A DNA stretch of 64,000 bases. Origin: Candidatus Heimdallarchaeota archaeon (GTDB lineage: Archaea; Asgardarchaeota; Heimdallarchaeia; Heimdallarchaeales; Kariarchaeaceae). The DNA is taken from positions 62,001 to 126,000 of the forward strand of contig JADCLS010000004.1 of assembly GCA_026702845.1 (NCBI GenBank). The letters run 5' to 3'. Each line of letters begins with the position of its first letter. Position 1 is the first letter of the stretch. Below, piece after piece: positions 1-8,796 of this stretch. A program made the position numbers and the translations under genes. The notes under the pieces were generated by a model, which ran no database searches, was not told where the DNA came from, and saw only the letters and a list, made by a program, of their open reading frames with translations.

Positions 1-348
1 AGGAAGACCAAGCATCAAAATGATTCCTAGGATAAGCCAATCATGGATGGTCATGGGAATGTTATCTGGTAAGAATCCACCCTCAGGTTTCTCATAATTT
101 ACCTTCTCGAATATGGGGTAGTAGGTTCTAGTGAACACAACTCCATCATCCCTTGTATATACAACTGGTTGGGGGCTAGATCTATTAATTGAATCATAAT
201 CTGCTTGATAATCTATAATACCTACAGTAAAGAAGGTAACTCCAATTAAGATGGCTACAACCCATATAATGGCATTCTTATCTAAAGACCGTTTTCTTTT
301 TCTCATTTTATTGAAGAATTCTTCTGTCATTCTCTCTTGTCTTGACAT
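1..348 (-). CDS. Membrane protein of pilus operon, 3' end cut off by window edge
   Basis: This reading frame is open for 116 codons from an ATG at 348 and runs off the left end. The start follows a GGAGTG ribosome binding site that overlaps the stop of the upstream TadC-like gene, with only 5 nt between the genes, so the two are co-transcribed. The N-terminus is basic (RKRKR), followed by a membrane helix at about residues 22-42, an extracytoplasmic stretch of about 55 residues, and a second helix starting near residue 100 (TIHDWLILGIILM). In archaeal pilus or Tad-like clusters a second T2SSF-domain protein often follows the first, so this may be the partner subunit. The visible part is too short to prove that. 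Confidence 0.7.
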   Translation of the reverse strand, partial: MSRQERMTEEFFNKMRKRKRSLDKNAIIWVVAILIGVTFFTVGIIDYQADYDSINRSSPQPVVYTRDDGVVFTRTYYPIFEKVNYEKPEGGFLPDNIPMTIHDWLILGIILMLGLP

Positions 349-353
349 AATTA

Positions 354-1223
354 TCACTCCAGGGGTTGTGAACCATCCACCATGAGGATGATTACCGCTT
401 GTAATATGGGTATCAAACCAAACGTTAGTCCAAGTATGAAAACCATTAGGTCTGTATGGGCCATGGTTCCTCTGAGTGCCATCATGGCAATCAGAACCAC
501 TGCAAATGTAGGCATGACAATACAAGCAACAAGGAACAGCTCAGCGATTAATCCGAGGAATTCAATATATCCCTTTTCATCTTGTAGCTTATCTTTCATC
601 AAGGTTTTTGAGGCATTCTCAAAATATCCCTGTAGATCTCCTCCTGACGTATTAGTTGCATTGATCCCTTCGAGGAAAGAGGAATACTTGCTGGAAGGAG
701 AGCGTTTTGAAGCATTATCTATGGCTCTTATAATGTCGAGCCCAAATATCTTGATGTCTCGTGCAATTTTCTTTGAATCATCTGTAATAGACAAAGCAAT
801 CTCATCTGAAGACAGAGAATAGAAGATCTCATCAGGAGTTACACCAGCAGAGCTCATTGCTGCCATGTAAGATGCAGCAGTTGGTAATCCTGCCTCCATA
901 TATCGTTTTCTCTCAGATATATCATAACTTGGTTTAATTAGCCTAAAGACATAAACAGAAAATGCAGTAAGTATACTCACAATGGGGATAAAGGCAACAG
1001 GTAAGCCAATTGCCAAGCTGAGAATCAAGAATATCACAAAGCTAATCAGAAAACCCACAATAGCCATGAATACCGTTTCTGAGAGATACATCCTCAGGCT
1101 CACATCAATTCCTGCTTTTCGTAGTGTCCGCTTCAGCTCTTCATAATTTTTCAATCGTGGTTCGAAGAAAGGCCCAATATATTGATAGGCATATCGTTTG
1201 ATTATTTTATTTCGCGAACTCAA
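354..1223 (-). CDS. TadC/GspF-like pilus assembly membrane protein (T2SSF)
   Basis: This 289-residue protein has the layout of a T2SSF (PF00482) platform protein. A basic cytoplasmic N-terminus (1-48) is followed by two membrane helices (about 50-95), a helical cytoplasmic domain (about 105-220) with the family-like GLPTAASYMAAMSSAG and SGGDLQGYF segments, and two C-terminal helices (about 220-285). Platform proteins of type IV pilus, archaellum or Tad machines sit in the membrane above the assembly ATPase. The gene lies 121 bp downstream of the ATPase gene at 1345-2883 and 5 bp before another membrane protein gene. Which filament it builds is not visible, because no pilin lies next to it. 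The closest pilin-like genes are about 37 kb away (37867-39355). Confidence 0.85.
   Translation of the reverse strand: MSSRNKIIKRYAYQYIGPFFEPRLKNYEELKRTLRKAGIDVSLRMYLSETVFMAIVGFLISFVIFLILSLAIGLPVAFIPIVSILTAFSVYVFRLIKPSYDISERKRYMEAGLPTAASYMAAMSSAGVTPDEIFYSLSSDEIALSITDDSKKIARDIKIFGLDIIRAIDNASKRSPSSKYSSFLEGINATNTSGGDLQGYFENASKTLMKDKLQDEKGYIEFLGLIAELFLVACIVMPTFAVVLIAMMALRGTMAHTDLMVFILGLTFGLIPILQAVIILMVDGSQPLE
355..360 (-). promoter_or_regulatory. Shine-Dalgarno site of the partial gene at 1-348
   Basis: Minus-strand GGAGTG lies 6 nt before the ATG at 348 and overlaps the upstream stop codon. It fixes the start of the downstream gene and shows translational coupling. Confidence 0.6.
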
Positions 1224-1344
1224 AGCTTTATTCCTCGTAAAATGTTCTATAGATACACCTGTTGTATTTATTAATAATAGTCTTTCTTGTCTATTTTCAA
1301 TTTATTGTCATTACTCTAGCAAAAATCTGACATTTGGATAGAAA

Positions 1345-2883
1345 TTAGGATTCTAATGCTCTTCTTGCCTTATCATAGACCTTATCAGGAGTGGCATAAT
1401 ACTCACTAAATATTGCAGTGACGTCCCTATAATGTTTAATTTGACGTTTCACAAGGTATCTTATAACAGTAGTACGTTTCTTTATCTCATTCCAAGATTC
1501 CTGTTCATTTTTACCTGTTGTTTCTCGGATCTTGATAATTAAGTAAGATCGCCCCAAGTACTGGAAGGTGTCTTTGGCTGCATCTCTCTGATATGCACGG
1601 TTGGTGATCAACTGTTTTGTTTGAGGGTCTAGATCCACAATTTCTGTCATCTCTGCCATTCTACGGGCAAATTTACCCCTATGTCTCAATTTTCTCTGAA
1701 TGTGAACTAGGTTGAGTGCCTTGAGCATTGTTCGGGGAACATTCATTGGTTCTGATTCAAGCCTGGAGATTACACCTGCAGTGCTCTCACCGTGAATGGT
1801 ACCAAACCCGGCGTGACCTGTGGAAATGGCTTGGAATAGAGTGTATGCCTCTCCACCACGGATTTCTCCCACCACGATGTAATCCGGCCGCTGTCTCATA
1901 GCTGCACGTAGTAATTCATACATCGAGATTGTACCCTTGGCTTCTCCATGCTCACTGCTTCCAAATCCCTCTCGAGACACTGATGGAATCCAGTTTTCAT
2001 GTGCTAGATTTATTTCAGCAGTATCCTCAATTGACACCACCTTCAGATCAGGTTTGATCATCATAGCGAGTGCACCTAAGAAAGATGTTTTTCCAGCTGC
2101 AGTACCTCCTGCAATTAGAATGCTCATTCTATTCTCTATCATGTACCAGTAGAAGGCTGCAATTTCAGCATTGATAGTATTGTGCATAACAAGATCCGTG
2201 ATAGTAATAGGATCAGATCTAAATCTACGCATGGTAAATGTTGATCCGAATTGGGTCACTTCTCTACCATACGAAATCTGGAGACGAGAACCATCTGGCA
2301 GAGCAGCATCAAGCAGTGGCTTTGAAATAGAAATGTGACGTCCTGATCGCTGAGCTAGTTTTATTACAAAGGAATCTAGATCCTCTTCTTCAACAAATCG
2401 TACATTTGATGGAATACTCTCGAAATTTCTATGCCAGACATAAATCGGCTTATCCACACCATCACAAGAAATATCCTCTATCAATGGATCTTTCATGAGG
2501 GGTTCAAGAATACCATAACCTATTAGATCTCGATCAACATAGTACAGAACTTTATCATAGGATTGAGGTTCAAGTTTCAGACGATAGGTAGTCATGATAT
2601 CATTAACTTCACGTTTCAGATATTCCTTCGATTTACCTTCATCAGATAACGTATCAAAATTGACTGATAATTCTTCAATGAGAACATCTTTAATGAATTT
2701 GAATACCATTTCTTCCTCATTGTTAAGTGGTGTCTCAGTAACCTCATATTTAGTTCTTCTAGATACCGGGTCTGTGAGGATGGCTGCATATGCGAATGGA
2801 GGGATCAATGGGTAGGTCTCCTCCAGCACTGGCATATTTGACATATCCACACTGTCTGCAGTTGGTTCTGAATAGTTTGACAT
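1345..2883 (-). CDS. Type II/IV secretion system ATPase (TadA/GspE/VirB11 family)
   Basis: This 512-residue hexameric-type ATPase powers assembly of an archaeal pilus or secretion filament from the cytoplasmic side. It shows all hallmark boxes: Walker A GGTAAGKTS (259-267), Asp box VSIEDTAEI (283-291), Walker B with the catalytic Glu in IVVGEIRGGE (336-345), and a His box GHAGFGTIHGES (356-367). An N-terminal domain of about 230 residues with IEDISCDGVDKPIYVW is typical of archaeal TadA/FlaI-like proteins. The start ATG at 2883 gives a short acidic leader. The gene heads a run with the TadC-like gene. The sequence does not distinguish an adhesive pilus from a secretion role; FlaI of the archaellum is less likely because no fla genes are adjacent. 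Confidence 0.93.
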   Translation of the reverse strand: MSNYSEPTADSVDMSNMPVLEETYPLIPPFAYAAILTDPVSRRTKYEVTETPLNNEEEMVFKFIKDVLIEELSVNFDTLSDEGKSKEYLKREVNDIMTTYRLKLEPQSYDKVLYYVDRDLIGYGILEPLMKDPLIEDISCDGVDKPIYVWHRNFESIPSNVRFVEEEDLDSFVIKLAQRSGRHISISKPLLDAALPDGSRLQISYGREVTQFGSTFTMRRFRSDPITITDLVMHNTINAEIAAFYWYMIENRMSILIAGGTAAGKTSFLGALAMMIKPDLKVVSIEDTAEINLAHENWIPSVSREGFGSSEHGEAKGTISMYELLRAAMRQRPDYIVVGEIRGGEAYTLFQAISTGHAGFGTIHGESTAGVISRLESEPMNVPRTMLKALNLVHIQRKLRHRGKFARRMAEMTEIVDLDPQTKQLITNRAYQRDAAKDTFQYLGRSYLIIKIRETTGKNEQESWNEIKKRTTVIRYLVKRQIKHYRDVTAIFSEYYATPDKVYDKARRALES

Positions 2884-2999
2884 GATTATATCTCCAGATT
2901 AATCTATAAAGAATGTAATACGATTAACCTATTTAATCATTTTTGAGTATGTATCATAATTTACTAAGTAAATAACGCGTACTGTTTCATTATATTTTA

Positions 3000-3554
3000 T
3001 CAATTTATAACTAGCAGGAAGTAGAGTATCCCAAACATGCTTAGATATAGAATCCACAATCCAATATATTTCAGCCATGTTTGCTGTTTCCACTGTTCAA
3101 CTACTCCAACTCCAACAATTATCGCTGTTCCCAAGATTTCCAAAAATACTGTTTTTGTATCATGAAAACCATAAAGAAAATTCTCAGTTGCTCCAGGAGG
3201 GAAGGGTCCAAGAAAAGGCCAAAAAAGCACTGCCAAATCTATTCCCCAATCTCCTAAGAGATGTAGCAAAGATGCTGAGAAAAAAGTAATAATTGAAGAT
3301 TGATCAAGGGCAATTCTCTCAATTGGAAATTTCTTAACTAGGTATAAAGATAGGAGTAAGCTTATGCACCAAAAAATCAAAGTATGGCCTATCCACCTAC
3401 CATTGCTAAATAAAAAGGATCCGATGCTCTTATCTATCATATCTGGAAACATGACCCCAAATCCTAGGTAATACTTGTTGATGCGTATTTTTTTGAAGCG
3501 TTCAACAACTTTAGAGCTTAAAAATGCTGATCCTAAATGTCCCATAAGATACAT
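3000..3554 (-). CDS. YdjM/DUF457-like integral membrane protein, putative metal-dependent hydrolase
   Basis: This polytopic protein of 184 residues has about five hydrophobic segments. It carries membrane-embedded polar motifs resembling the YdjM/DUF457 family: an N-terminal MGHLGSAF, FPDMID (about 35-40), GHTLIFW (about 56-62) and LLHLLGDWGID (about 97-107). The His and Asp residues are the presumed metal ligands. The substrate is unknown. The first ATG is at 3554. A TATA-like TAATTAAA (3563-3570) sits very close to it, so the in-frame ATG at 3545 may be the true start. The gene is separated from its neighbours by its own short spacers and shows no operon partner. Confidence 0.6.
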   Translation of the reverse strand: MYLMGHLGSAFLSSKVVERFKKIRINKYYLGFGVMFPDMIDKSIGSFLFSNGRWIGHTLIFWCISLLLSLYLVKKFPIERIALDQSSIITFFSASLLHLLGDWGIDLAVLFWPFLGPFPPGATENFLYGFHDTKTVFLEILGTAIIVGVGVVEQWKQQTWLKYIGLWILYLSMFGILYFLLVIN

Positions 3555-3607
3555 AGTAACTCTAATTAAATCTCATAAGTTAAGCGTTATTAATATTCGT
3601 TTAGGTG

Positions 3608-5071
3608 TCAATACCAATCCTTAGATCGTTCAACAGCTTGATTCCAGAATACCCGACCTTCCTTCATCTTATCTGCGGGTTGATTGGGATTGAATTCCTG
3701 CTCAAGAGGATTAATATGATTCATGGCATTGAGATCATCCCAAATTATCTTATAACCTGCCATCATTGCAGCTCCCAAGGCGGTAGTTTCAATATTTTGT
3801 GGGATCCGAATGCGTAGTTGACTGATATCTGCCTGTTTTTGCATTAGTGAAGTAGACTTTGTAGCACCTCCATCTACTGCCATCTCAGTTATTTCAATCT
3901 CTGATTCCTGCATCATCAACTCGATTAATTCTTGGGTTTGATATGCTATGGCATCTAGTGTAGCATGAATAATATGTGAAGGATTTGAGCCACCAGATAA
4001 TCCAAACATAGAACCTGATGCAGTAGCATTCCAATGTGGTGCTCCTAAACCCACAAATGCAGGAACAAAATATACTCCATTACTATTTGATTCCATTTTT
4101 ATTAGTTCTTCCATCTGGTCATAATGATCAAAAAGATGTAATCCATCTCTTAACCATCTAATTGAAGCCCCGGTGACAAATACACTTCCTTCTAAAGCAT
4201 AAGTAGCTTTTCCATCGATTTGCCATCCAACTGTTGTTAGTAATCCATTTTGTGAAAATTTTGCCATAGAACCGGTGTTGAGTAATGAGAAGTTGCCAGT
4301 TCCATAAGTCGTTTTGATATCTCCTGTATTAAATCCAGTCTGACCAAATAGTGCTGATTGTTGATCTCCTAGCACTCCTCTTATTGGTATACTCCTACCT
4401 TCTATATTATAATAACCAAATGGATCAGCCGCGTTTTCCTTCACTTCTGGAAGGGATTCTATAGGGACCTGTAGTATTTCTGCAAGCTCTTCATCGAATT
4501 GCATAGAATTTAAATTGTAGAGCATAGTCCTACTAGCATTGGAAGCATCAGTTGCATGCTCTCCAGATAGAAATTTTATAATCCAAGAATCTATAGTCCC
4601 AAATTTTGGCTGTTCGTTATTCTTAACCTTATCCACGTTATTGAGTAGCCAATGCATTTTAGTACCTGAGAAGTATGCATCCATAACTAATCCAGTTTTC
4701 TTGTGAATTTCATCCGCATACCCTTCTTTCTTTAGCTTCTTGACGAATGGTGTTGTACGTCTACACTGCCATACAATCGCATTGTACAATGGTTTACCAT
4801 TCGATCCATCCCATGCGACTACTGTTTCTCGTTGATTGGTTATACCAATAGATTCAATGTCCTTCCATTCGAGTCTTGCATTCTTTACAGCATTGTGCAT
4901 AGTTTCCAAAACATTGTTTTTTATCTCTAATGGGTCATGTTCTACCCATGAAGGTTTGGGATAGAATTGTTTATGCTCCTTCTGATCAATACCAACCATC
5001 TTTCCCAGTTCATCAAATACTATTGATCTTGTACTTGAAGTACCTTGATCTATAGCTAGAATATGTCTCAT
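3608..5071 (-). CDS. glpK: Glycerol kinase
   Basis: This FGGY-family kinase phosphorylates glycerol with ATP to sn-glycerol 3-phosphate in the cytoplasm. The 487-residue product has the N-terminal phosphate-binding loop AIDQGTSSTR (about 6-15), the VWQCRRT segment, GVLGDQQSALFGQ, YGTGNFSLLNTG and the FGGY C-terminal signature DGGATKSTSLMQKQADI. Its length is normal for the family. A TTG at 5083 could add four residues, but the ATG at 5071 has a TATA-like box about 23 nt upstream and puts the DQGTSS loop at the usual distance, so I use 5071. A phosphodiesterase that releases the same product is at 8114. No aquaporin/GlpF or GlpD gene is next to it. Confidence 0.96.
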   Translation of the reverse strand: MRHILAIDQGTSSTRSIVFDELGKMVGIDQKEHKQFYPKPSWVEHDPLEIKNNVLETMHNAVKNARLEWKDIESIGITNQRETVVAWDGSNGKPLYNAIVWQCRRTTPFVKKLKKEGYADEIHKKTGLVMDAYFSGTKMHWLLNNVDKVKNNEQPKFGTIDSWIIKFLSGEHATDASNASRTMLYNLNSMQFDEELAEILQVPIESLPEVKENAADPFGYYNIEGRSIPIRGVLGDQQSALFGQTGFNTGDIKTTYGTGNFSLLNTGSMAKFSQNGLLTTVGWQIDGKATYALEGSVFVTGASIRWLRDGLHLFDHYDQMEELIKMESNSNGVYFVPAFVGLGAPHWNATASGSMFGLSGGSNPSHIIHATLDAIAYQTQELIELMMQESEIEITEMAVDGGATKSTSLMQKQADISQLRIRIPQNIETTALGAAMMAGYKIIWDDLNAMNHINPLEQEFNPNQPADKMKEGRVFWNQAVERSKDWY

Positions 5072-5094
5072 AGAGTGAAGCAAAGGAAATTATC

Positions 5095-5102
5095 TAATTA
5101 AA
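5095..5102 (-). promoter_or_regulatory. TATA-like box for glpK
   Basis: Minus-strand TTTAATTA ends 23 nt before the ATG at 5071. This is the spacing seen before several other first genes in the window and implies a leaderless transcript. Confidence 0.4.
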
Positions 5103-5129
5103 CTAGTGTAAACTTGGTATACAAATCAG

Positions 5130-5507
5130 TTATTTTTTACGTGATAATAACATCATTATGATGTTCACAAATTCTATGCTAAGCAACACCCAAAAACTAA
5201 TCTGCAACTGTCTCAGTGTTTGGGGGAATATTTCTCCTGTTAGGCTGAATTCGGCCATAGTAAAACCGATTATTGCCAGTATTATTGCCAATCCTGCCAA
5301 TATGGCTATTATTGAAGGAACCTGTTCTTGTTCCAGTAATTTTGTCTGATTAAAAATCAAATTGCCAAATCCAGTAAGGATAATAATTATACATCCTATT
5401 TGCAAAAGATACAAAGATAATTTTGATGTATTGCTTGGATACTCCACGAGGATGAGTAATCCTGCACCGATAAATAATGAAATCAAATCGTTTAGCTCTC
5501 TATTCAT
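5130..5507 (-). CDS. Small four-helix membrane protein of unknown function
   Basis: This 125-residue protein is almost entirely hydrophobic, with four predicted membrane helices (about 7-25, 30-52, 62-85 and 97-120) and a basic C-terminus SRKK. It starts 6 bp after the stop of the penicillin-acylase-like gene and is probably co-transcribed with it. I recognise no family motif. It could be an accessory membrane subunit for, or unrelated to, the extracytoplasmic acylase. Confidence 0.7.
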   Translation of the reverse strand: MNRELNDLISLFIGAGLLILVEYPSNTSKLSLYLLQIGCIIIILTGFGNLIFNQTKLLEQEQVPSIIAILAGLAIILAIIGFTMAEFSLTGEIFPQTLRQLQISFWVLLSIEFVNIIMMLLSRKK

Positions 5508-5513
5508 AATGAT

Positions 5514-7949
5514 CTACTCTGGGTTGAACACAAAATCTGGTTCCTCACTGAATGTGGTGCTAAAGTCCCAGGTGTGGTAGATATTTTCCACCCAGTCCTC
5601 TATACCATCATCACGGTGTTCATAGAAGAGATGACCAGATGATCCAGGTGCTAAAATACCATACACATTGGTCCATGTTGATTCAACTTCTGCAATCATC
5701 CTCATAGAAGAACCAAACGTTTGAGTAAATTCTGGTCCATCCTCAGACCAACTTGGTGTACCACTTGAATTTTTAATAGTATACGTTGATCCATCAGCAG
5801 GGGTATTCCCTTCATTGAAAAGTCCAAGGTTTACTCCCATGACATGATTGAAGACCACTTCATGTACTCTATCCCATGTCCAGCTATCAATGTTTTTCCC
5901 AATAAATTCCATGAGGAAGTCTATTGATTTCTCAAATGCTTTGATAACAATATCATCCCCGTTTTCAGTTGTTGATGTTGTTGAGATGTCATCAAACCAT
6001 ATATTTGTCTTATCTGAAAGGATCTCTCTAAATAATGGAGTAGAAAGGCCAGAATATCGTGCAAATAATTCAGGATCTTTATCATCAAACTCATCCTTTA
6101 ATGTAAACTCTTCCAGGTATATTCTGAAGGTAGAGAATAAGGTAGCAGCTATGGATGATCTGTTCATCTCAAGGTTCCATTTCTCAAGATAGGTCACAGC
6201 TTTGTTTAGAGTTTCTTCATTATCTCCCGTAAAGGTATATGAGGATAGGGTATCCATAACAAAGGAGGAGAGAATATCTTCTGCATAGAGATTATATGTA
6301 TCATTCTGAACCGCTTTCATGTATTCTACAGTGATTTCATCCTCAGCTTCAAGTAATGCGTTAATTCTTTGTCCTCGGTAATCATCTGCATACTTATCAG
6401 TGATGTAGAATGCATCTCTAGTATCGATTTTCTGGTTAGCAGTAGCAAAATAATCGATTGTCGTATCTAATCTGCTATCCACTCGATAATGATCGTTATA
6501 ATCTACGTATCCTGTCCATCCATAGTCATTTGATGATCCATTCTGAGGGATTACTCCATATGTATTATTCTTACGAATGGGAATAAATCCAGTATATTGA
6601 TACCCAAAATCTTTGTTAACATCAGCAAATACGATATTCTGTCCGGGAACACCCCAATATTGCAATGCATCATAGATATCATCAATATTCTCTGCCTTGT
6701 TCAAATCAAGCACTGCACGTGTGATCTGATCATTAGGGTTCTCCTCTAATAAAGTCCATCGCATTACATATACTAGATCTTCTTCTTCAGGTACACCAAA
6801 GATTTTTGGATCAAGAACTGGCCCATAATCAGTGTACCTAAGATCATAGGTGTAGGTCTCTCCATCTTTGACCACAATTTCCAAAGGATCTACATCAAAA
6901 GCCTTCCATTGTCCATCATGATAATATTGACCTTGATCGTTTGTTTTGAAAAAGAATAAATCAACAGCATCAGTTCCTGTATTGGTTACACCCCAAGCTA
7001 CATTTTCATTGTGACCGACTACGACACCAGGCACTCCTGGTAATGCAAAGCCCTCAACATGATAACCAGGTGCAGAAAGATGAACCTGCCACCAGATTGA
7101 AGGGGTTTGAAGATCTAAATGGGGATCATTATTAACAATAGGATTTCCTGATTTAGTTTTATCCGGACCAACTACCCAATTATTAGATCCTATATCAAAA
7201 CCTAACCCAAAAGCATTCAATGATTCTTCCATTTTATCTACTAGTGCAGAATTGATATTACTTGGTGCATAAGCATCAAAATCGAAATTTCTATAATACT
7301 CTGCTGCATCTGGATTATCGATTGGGAAGAGATCAAGTGCATCATCAGCACCAAACGCTTTAGCTAAATCCAATCTCAGCAACTCTCTATTCAATCCACT
7401 AATTGATAAAGTTCTACTCATCACTCCTTGGATTCCCAGGGTGTCTTGAGGCTCCCATAATTTCGGTTCAGCTCCTAGCACAAGAAATTCAATAGGCATA
7501 TTATGAATATGATCCTCTATGTATGCATTAATCCCATCAGTAAATTTTACTAGAATTGCCTTGTAATCATCGGGTAGTACCTGATATTTATAATCTGCAG
7601 CTTTTCTCATACTTAATGTTCGCAGATAAATATCAGATTCAACAGTACTATTCCCAATTAGCTCTGATAATTCTCCTGAAGCAACTGCACGAAGAAATTC
7701 TAGTTGCCACAATCTATCTCTTGCCATTTCATATCCCTGTGCAAAGAAAAGGTCATCCATATTTCCTGCAATAATTGTTGGTATTCCCTTCTCATCTCGA
7801 TACACTTTAACTTCTTCTGTGATCTGAGAAAAGGTTCCTGAGCTGCTCTGATAATCCATGGTGTTCTTTACCATCAGGACTACTCCTAAAAAGGCTGAGG
7901 CCACGAGCAAAAATAGAACTACTAATGCTTTTTTGACAATAGGTTTCAT
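5514..7949 (-). CDS. Penicillin acylase family Ntn hydrolase (S45), membrane-anchored
   Basis: This enzyme of 811 residues should hydrolyse an amide bond (acylated amine, acyl-homoserine lactone or similar) outside the cell. An N-terminal signal anchor (about 6-27) precedes the alpha-chain part with IPTIIAGNMDDLFFAQGY and DRLWQLEFLRAVASGELSEL, which is classic for S45. The self-cleavage and catalytic site is GSNNWVVG, with the nucleophile Ser255 becoming the N-terminus of the beta chain. NDPHLDLQTPSIWWQVHL (from about 275) and GVVVGHNENVAWGVTN are also conserved. The full length matches the family. Substrate specificity cannot be read from sequence. The next gene, 6 bp on, is a small membrane protein. 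Confidence 0.92.
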   Translation of the reverse strand: MKPIVKKALVVLFLLVASAFLGVVLMVKNTMDYQSSSGTFSQITEEVKVYRDEKGIPTIIAGNMDDLFFAQGYEMARDRLWQLEFLRAVASGELSELIGNSTVESDIYLRTLSMRKAADYKYQVLPDDYKAILVKFTDGINAYIEDHIHNMPIEFLVLGAEPKLWEPQDTLGIQGVMSRTLSISGLNRELLRLDLAKAFGADDALDLFPIDNPDAAEYYRNFDFDAYAPSNINSALVDKMEESLNAFGLGFDIGSNNWVVGPDKTKSGNPIVNNDPHLDLQTPSIWWQVHLSAPGYHVEGFALPGVPGVVVGHNENVAWGVTNTGTDAVDLFFFKTNDQGQYYHDGQWKAFDVDPLEIVVKDGETYTYDLRYTDYGPVLDPKIFGVPEEEDLVYVMRWTLLEENPNDQITRAVLDLNKAENIDDIYDALQYWGVPGQNIVFADVNKDFGYQYTGFIPIRKNNTYGVIPQNGSSNDYGWTGYVDYNDHYRVDSRLDTTIDYFATANQKIDTRDAFYITDKYADDYRGQRINALLEAEDEITVEYMKAVQNDTYNLYAEDILSSFVMDTLSSYTFTGDNEETLNKAVTYLEKWNLEMNRSSIAATLFSTFRIYLEEFTLKDEFDDKDPELFARYSGLSTPLFREILSDKTNIWFDDISTTSTTENGDDIVIKAFEKSIDFLMEFIGKNIDSWTWDRVHEVVFNHVMGVNLGLFNEGNTPADGSTYTIKNSSGTPSWSEDGPEFTQTFGSSMRMIAEVESTWTNVYGILAPGSSGHLFYEHRDDGIEDWVENIYHTWDFSTTFSEEPDFVFNPE

Positions 7950-8086
7950 GGGTATTCTATATTCTGTAGCTTGTCAACTATTAAAAATATACTCCTTAAC
8001 AGAGATATGAATGTATTTAATTGATCATTGGATGGTAGCATTACAAGTAAAATCCCTCAATATCATTTAAATTATGTCAAATTTTT

Positions 8087-8094
8087 TTTATATC
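8087..8094 (+). promoter_or_regulatory. TATA-like box for the GDPD/helicase pair
   Basis: TTTATATC lies at the end of a T-rich tract, 19 nt before the ATG at 8114. The spacing suggests a leaderless or nearly leaderless mRNA covering 8114-11334. Confidence 0.45.
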
Positions 8095-8113
8095 AAGGTT
8101 CAAATGCACAACC

Positions 8114-8788
8114 ATGGTTAGACTAGTTTCTCATAGGGGATATCACAAACATGATCCTACGATTACAGAGAACACAATTCCAGCATTTCAAGCCGCTGTT
8201 GATCTGGGTATTTCCTCAATAGAACTGGATACACATCAAACTACTGATGGTCAATGGGTAGTCTACCATGATAAAAGCTTTCTTGATTTAGGTGTAATTA
8301 CGCAACTAAGTTCGGATCAAATCTTAAAACATGCAGAAAACAGCAATTTCCGCGTTGATTTATTAGAAGATATTTTATCCAGTTTTCCAAATCTTCACAT
8401 AAACATTGAAAGTAAATCTACTTCTTTTGATGAAGGTAAAGCTCTGGCAGAATACCTAGATGAGTACCATGATGTGAATTACAATATTTCTTCTTTCTCT
8501 ACAGATGTGCTAAGGGGAGTACGTTCTTTCAGTGAGGAGATCAAAATTTCACAACTGGACCTTTCATTTTTGTTAATTAAGATTTCCAAGCTTCATGATG
8601 AACTCTCTTTGTATTCTGTCAATCCATACTTTCCATTTGCTAGAAAAGTATTACTTCGAAGAGCTCATAAATTAGGTTTAGAAGTACATGTGTGGACAGT
8701 GAATAAAGAGAAACATATGATCAAAATGATTAATAGAAATGTAGATGCTATTATATCTGATTATCCCCAACGAGGTCTTAACCTATAG
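8114..8788 (+). CDS. Glycerophosphodiester phosphodiesterase (GDPD family)
   Basis: This enzyme hydrolyses glycerophosphodiesters to an alcohol and sn-glycerol 3-phosphate. The 224-residue protein keeps the GDPD catalytic set: SHRGY (6-10), ENTIPAF (19-25), the metal pair IELDTH (36-41), and VVYHD (49-53) with the second catalytic His. A late INIESK and a C-terminal VHVWTVN and DAIISDYP complete the TIM-barrel pattern. There is no signal peptide, so it acts in the cytoplasm. The helicase gene starts 8 bp later and is likely in the same transcript. The product is the same as that of glycerol kinase (3608-5071). The family also includes enzymes on other phosphodiesters, so the exact substrate is open. 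Confidence 0.92.
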   Translation: MVRLVSHRGYHKHDPTITENTIPAFQAAVDLGISSIELDTHQTTDGQWVVYHDKSFLDLGVITQLSSDQILKHAENSNFRVDLLEDILSSFPNLHINIESKSTSFDEGKALAEYLDEYHDVNYNISSFSTDVLRGVRSFSEEIKISQLDLSFLLIKISKLHDELSLYSVNPYFPFARKVLLRRAHKLGLEVHVWTVNKEKHMIKMINRNVDAIISDYPQRGLNL

Positions 8789-8796
8789 GTGAATCT

